NCBI GenBank assembly: GCA_003157575.1
Contig: PMKA01000447.1
Coordinates: 1-8,482 of the forward strand
DNA length: 8,482 nucleotides
Direction of reading: 5' to 3'
Source: Opitutia bacterium
GTDB lineage: Bacteria > Verrucomicrobiota > Verrucomicrobiia > Opitutales > Opitutaceae
Both the position numbers and the translations under genes were made by a program. Below, one piece after another: positions 6,369 to 8,482 of this stretch; within the stretch, counting starts at the first letter, position 1; every line of letters begins with the position of its first letter. The notes beneath the pieces are model-generated. The model was not told the DNA's origin. It saw nothing but the letters and a program-made list of their open reading frames with translations, and made no database searches.

Positions 6369-6952
6369 TGCCGTTCCTTTCGTTCCAATTCTTCAAAAAG
6401 TTTCTTCAGTTTCCCTCTTGCTCTAAACGCCCTCACCTTGACGAGCGAGGAATTCCAGCCGGTCATTTCGCTGATCTCGGCGACGCTGCGTTGTTCCAGG
6501 TCGAGCAACTGGAGGACGAGGCGATCCTGCGGCTTGAGCTGGCCGAGCAGTTTGTACACGAGTTCCCGGGAGGCGAGCGCATCGTTGACGGCCACTTCGC
6601 CGTCGCTCGTGAGGACCGCGTCCAGCACTTCAGCCTCCTTTTCCGACAGATCGGCCCAACGGAACTCAGGGCGGCGCTTCTGGGCACGCAGCTGGTCGAT
6701 GCAGGTCGTCACCGCGATCCGCGAAACCCAGTGGCTGAACGCCACCTCCCCCTTGTATTGGTCGAGCCTTGTGAACATCTTCAGAAAAACATCCTGTGCC
6801 AGGTCCTCCTCGGCGACCCGGCGCGGAAGGTGGGAACGCACGATTCGGATGACAAGCGGGTAAAGGTGTTCGACCAGTTCCCGCGCAGCGGACTGGTCGC
6901 GCCGGCGCACTCGTTCGAGGCACGCGGGCAGGTCAAAAGTCTCATCAGCCAT
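6365..6952 (-). CDS. ECF-type RNA polymerase sigma factor
   Basis: A 195-aa alternative sigma factor. Seen: the sigma2 domain (about 20-95), with AEEDLAQDVFLKMFTRLDQYKG as the core-binding and -10 region and the FSHWVSRIAVTTCIDQLR helix, a short acidic linker (about 100-125), and the sigma4 domain (about 130-185), LKPQDRLVLQLLDLEQRSVAEISEMTGW followed by NSSLVKVRAFRARGKLKKLF, the helix-turn-helix that reads the -35 element. There is no sigma3 domain and no C-terminal extension. Starts at an ATG with no good Shine-Dalgarno nearby. It is first in an operon with the membrane protein and the LTxxQ protein, the usual order sigma, anti-sigma, sensor. ECF operons normally activate themselves, but no convincing ECF promoter was found upstream. 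Confidence 0.95.
   Translation of the reverse strand: MADETFDLPACLERVRRRDQSAARELVEHLYPLVIRIVRSHLPRRVAEEDLAQDVFLKMFTRLDQYKGEVAFSHWVSRIAVTTCIDQLRAQKRRPEFRWADLSEKEAEVLDAVLTSDGEVAVNDALASRELVYKLLGQLKPQDRLVLQLLDLEQRSVAEISEMTGWNSSLVKVRAFRARGKLKKLFEELERKERQ
6374..6380 (-). promoter_or_regulatory. Strong Shine-Dalgarno inside the end of the ECF sigma gene
   Basis: The minus strand reads AAAGGAA at 6380-6374, with AGGA six to seven bases before the ATG at 6368. It lies inside the last codons of the sigma gene and, with the ATGA overlap, favours efficient re-initiation so that the membrane partner is made in step with the sigma factor. Confidence 0.6.
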
Positions 6953-7120
6953 GGATGTTGTTTGCCAGCTCCGAGCATAGGGTGAGAGACGCCGCCCGTC
7001 CGGGCCTAGTTACTGGTGACTGCTGAAACACACTTCCTTCTTGCACGGAACTGCTCGACCCCCAAGGCAAATCCGTCGGCGCGCCGGATTCGGGAGAAAC
7101 GCCTCCGACAGGCTGCCTGC

Positions 7121-7150
7121 TTGACACCCCCTGTCTTGAGCGCCTAGTTT
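7121..7150 (+). promoter_or_regulatory. Sigma70-type promoter of the leuA leader
   Basis: A perfect -35 box TTGACA (7121-7126) is followed after 18 nt by TAGTTT (7145-7150) as a moderate -10. Transcription would start near 7157, about 190 nt before leuA and about 5 nt before the mini-ORF's ATG. Confidence 0.6.
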
Positions 7151-7161
7151 CACGGTCTGCG

Positions 7162-7197
7162 ATGAACCTTCCGCTGCAGGCGCTTCGACTTATCTAG
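7162..7197 (+). CDS. Leucine-rich leader peptide (attenuator mini-ORF) of leuA
   Basis: Eleven codons, ATG to TAG, giving [11 protein letters not shown]. Four of the ten residues after Met are leucine (CTT, CTG, CTT, CTT) and the last is isoleucine. Such Leu runs upstream of leuA are the hallmark of leader peptides that sense charged leucyl-tRNA through ribosome stalling. The predicted transcription start is only about 5 nt upstream, so the peptide would be translated almost leaderless, as known for some actinobacterial attenuators. The stop codon abuts a strong hairpin. Not matched to any described leader; the call rests on codon content and position. Confidence 0.6.
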   Translation: MNLPLQALRLI

Positions 7198-7239
7198 ACG
7201 CACGATTCTTGGGAACTGCATTGCAGTCGATCGTGCGTC
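7197..7239 (+). promoter_or_regulatory. Nested hairpin in the leuA leader (candidate attenuator element)
   Basis: GACGCACGAT (7197-7206) pairs perfectly with ATCGTGCGTC (7230-7239). Inside it a second stem, ACTGC (7215-7219) with GCAGT (7223-7227), closes a 3-nt loop. The left arm starts at the last base of the leader peptide stop, so a ribosome at the Leu codons or the stop would cover it. A competing 6-bp pairing GCAGGC (7176-7181) with GCCTGC (7241-7246) involves the peptide codons. No U-run follows, so this is not a standard intrinsic terminator. Confidence 0.55.
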
Positions 7240-7348
7240 AGCCTGCCACTTCCTTCTCCCGCCGGCATTCCTTTGCCGTGTCGCGTTGCTTCGCACCTAC
7301 TTTCCTTCATTATCTTCTGTTCCCCGTCAGATTTCCCCGCTTTCTCCA

Positions 7349-8482
7349 ATGCAATCCGCTCCGATAACGAAATATACGCAATTCCCGCCGGTTTCCCTCC
7401 CCAACCGCCGGTGGCCTGACCGCGTCATCACTGCTGCGCCTGCCTGGTGCAGCGTCGACCTCCGCGACGGCAACCAGGCCCTCGCCGTCCCCATGGATGT
7501 GGAGGAGAAGCTTGAGTTTTTCGACATGCTCGTCCGGGTCGGCTTCAAGGAGATCGAGGTTGGTTTCCCCTCGGCCTCGCAGATCGAGTTCGATTTTGTC
7601 CGCCGCCTGATCGAGGAAAACCGGATCCCGGCGGACGTCGCCATCCAGGTTCTGTGCCAGTGCCGCGAGGACCTGATCACCCGCACCGTCGAATCGCTCC
7701 AGGGCGCCAGGAACGTCATTTTCCACCTCTACAACTCCACCTCTCCCGCCCAGCGCCGTTATGTCTTCGGCGCCGAAAGGCAGGCCGTGGTCAAGATCGC
7801 GACCGATGCGGTGAGATTCATGAAACAGCTGACGCGCCCGCTCGTCGCCTCCGGGACGCGCCTCCGGCTGGAGTATTCCCCCGAGAGCTTCACGAGCACC
7901 GAACTCGATTTCGCACTGGAGATTTGTGAGGCGGTCACCGACGCCTGGGCTCCTTCCCCCGACAGCAAGATCATCCTGAACCTTCCGGCGACGGTCGAAT
8001 ACGCGACCCCGAACGTCCACGCCGACCAGATTGAGTGGATGGGTTCCCACCTCTCCCGGCGCAACCTGACGCTCATCTCGCTCCACACCCACAACGATCG
8101 CGGCACGGGCGTTGCCGCAACGGAACTCGGGCTGCTTGCCGGGGCCGATCGCGTGGAGGGCACGCTGTTCGGCAGCGGCGAGCGAACCGGCAACCTCGAC
8201 ATCGTGACGGTGGCGTTGAACCTCTACACTCACGGCATCCATCCCGGGCTGGATTTCTCCAACATCAACGCCATCCGCGAGGTCTTCGAGCGATGCACGC
8301 GCATGGAGGTGCCGGCGCGCCAGCCCTACGCGGGAGAGCTTGTGTTCACCGCCTTCAGCGGATCCCACCAGGATGCGATCAAGAAGTCATGGGCGGCGCA
8401 AAAGCCCGGCCAGCCATGGGACGTGCTCTACATCCCCATCGATCCCGCCGACATCGGGCGGACGTACAAGGCGATCATCCGC
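7349..8482 (+). CDS. leuA: 2-isopropylmalate synthase, type 2 (3' end outside window)
   Basis: First committed enzyme of leucine synthesis; condenses acetyl-CoA with 2-oxoisovalerate. 378 codons are present. Seen: the N-terminal [18 protein letters not shown] of the longer type-2 group, [10 protein letters not shown] (36-45; R39 catalytic, D40 metal ligand), the barrel strands [18 protein letters not shown], the metal-binding SLHTHNDRG (H246, H248), the GSGERTGN signature (275-282) and [20 protein letters not shown]. The proline/aromatic-rich start and these spacings resemble Corynebacterium-type LeuA (about 550-610 aa) rather than the 500-aa E. coli type. The C-terminal leucine-binding regulatory domain would lie beyond the window. 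The ATG at 7349 has no Shine-Dalgarno. Expression is probably controlled by the leucine-rich leader upstream, in addition to enzyme feedback by leucine. Confidence 0.96.
   Translation, partial: MQSAPITKYTQFPPVSLPNRRWPDRVITAAPAWCSVDLRDGNQALAVPMDVEEKLEFFDMLVRVGFKEIEVGFPSASQIEFDFVRRLIEENRIPADVAIQVLCQCREDLITRTVESLQGARNVIFHLYNSTSPAQRRYVFGAERQAVVKIATDAVRFMKQLTRPLVASGTRLRLEYSPESFTSTELDFALEICEAVTDAWAPSPDSKIILNLPATVEYATPNVHADQIEWMGSHLSRRNLTLISLHTHNDRGTGVAATELGLLAGADRVEGTLFGSGERTGNLDIVTVALNLYTHGIHPGLDFSNINAIREVFERCTRMEVPARQPYAGELVFTAFSGSHQDAIKKSWAAQKPGQPWDVLYIPIDPADIGRTYKAIIR

Larger units (their letters stand above)
6953..7348. other. Divergent intergenic region between the ECF operon and leuA
   Basis: Holds no full-size gene. 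From 6953 to about 7120 must lie the minus-strand promoter of the ECF operon, but no confident -35/-10 or ECF-type pair was seen. From 7121 on lie the leuA promoter, the leucine-rich mini-ORF and the hairpin listed separately. Bases 7247-7348 are pyrimidine-rich with a minor stem (7263-7267 with 7274-7278) and no Shine-Dalgarno before leuA. Confidence 0.6.

Noticed and set aside
7310..8368. A 352-codon open frame on the minus strand opposite leuA.
   Set aside because: Shadow of leuA, whose plus-strand protein has complete catalytic motifs.

Overview
The window is a high-GC bacterial chromosome segment with tightly packed genes. The best guess is Verrucomicrobiota, probably near Opitutaceae. 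This rests on the GC content, weak or absent Shine-Dalgarno sites at most starts, the DnaX sequence style (a degenerate zinc module with an acidic DFDPED stretch), a GSII-type glutamine synthetase, and an ECF sigma operon with a small membrane partner. No 16S or full marker gene is present, so the taxonomy is inference.

Layout, left to right. (1) 1-350 (+): the C-terminal third of a GSII-type glutamine synthetase, closed by a strong intrinsic terminator (380-414). (2) 552-1889 (+): a two-gene unit of a miniature protein-kinase-like protein and a PP2C-type serine/threonine phosphatase, 27 nt apart. (3) 2072-2920 (-): two small genes of visibly lower GC, a ClbS/DfsB-family four-helix protein and an 82-aa Cys-rich zinc-ribbon-like protein. 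(4) 3046-4571 (-): dnaX, the clamp-loader gamma/tau subunit. The gene is split by a run of ten A residues: the zero frame ends directly after it (385 aa, gamma-like), while a -1 shift opens another 124 codons (about 508 aa, tau-like). (5) 4572-4973: an intergenic region with octamer repeats and the small SRP RNA gene (ffs, minus strand, about 4770-4867), just upstream of dnaX. (6) 4974-6952 (-): an ECF sigma factor, a small single-pass membrane protein and an LTxxQ (Spy/CpxP-like) protein, joined by two ATGA overlaps, then a stand-alone CoaC decarboxylase 55 nt further on. (7) 6953-7348: the divergent regulatory region. It holds a sigma70-like promoter, an 11-codon leucine-rich mini-ORF starting about 5 nt after the predicted transcription start, and a perfect 10-bp hairpin. 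(8) 7349-8482 (+): type-2 2-isopropylmalate synthase (leuA), running off the window.

How the parts work together. leuA looks controlled by leucine supply through ribosome stalling on a nearly leaderless leader peptide. The ECF operon looks like an envelope-sensing unit (sigma, candidate membrane anti-sigma, periplasmic-type LTxxQ protein). The mini-kinase and PP2C form a candidate reversible phosphorylation pair. The two most distinctive signals are the dnaX slippery site, where the short product is the zero-frame one and tau needs the shift, and the leuA leader.
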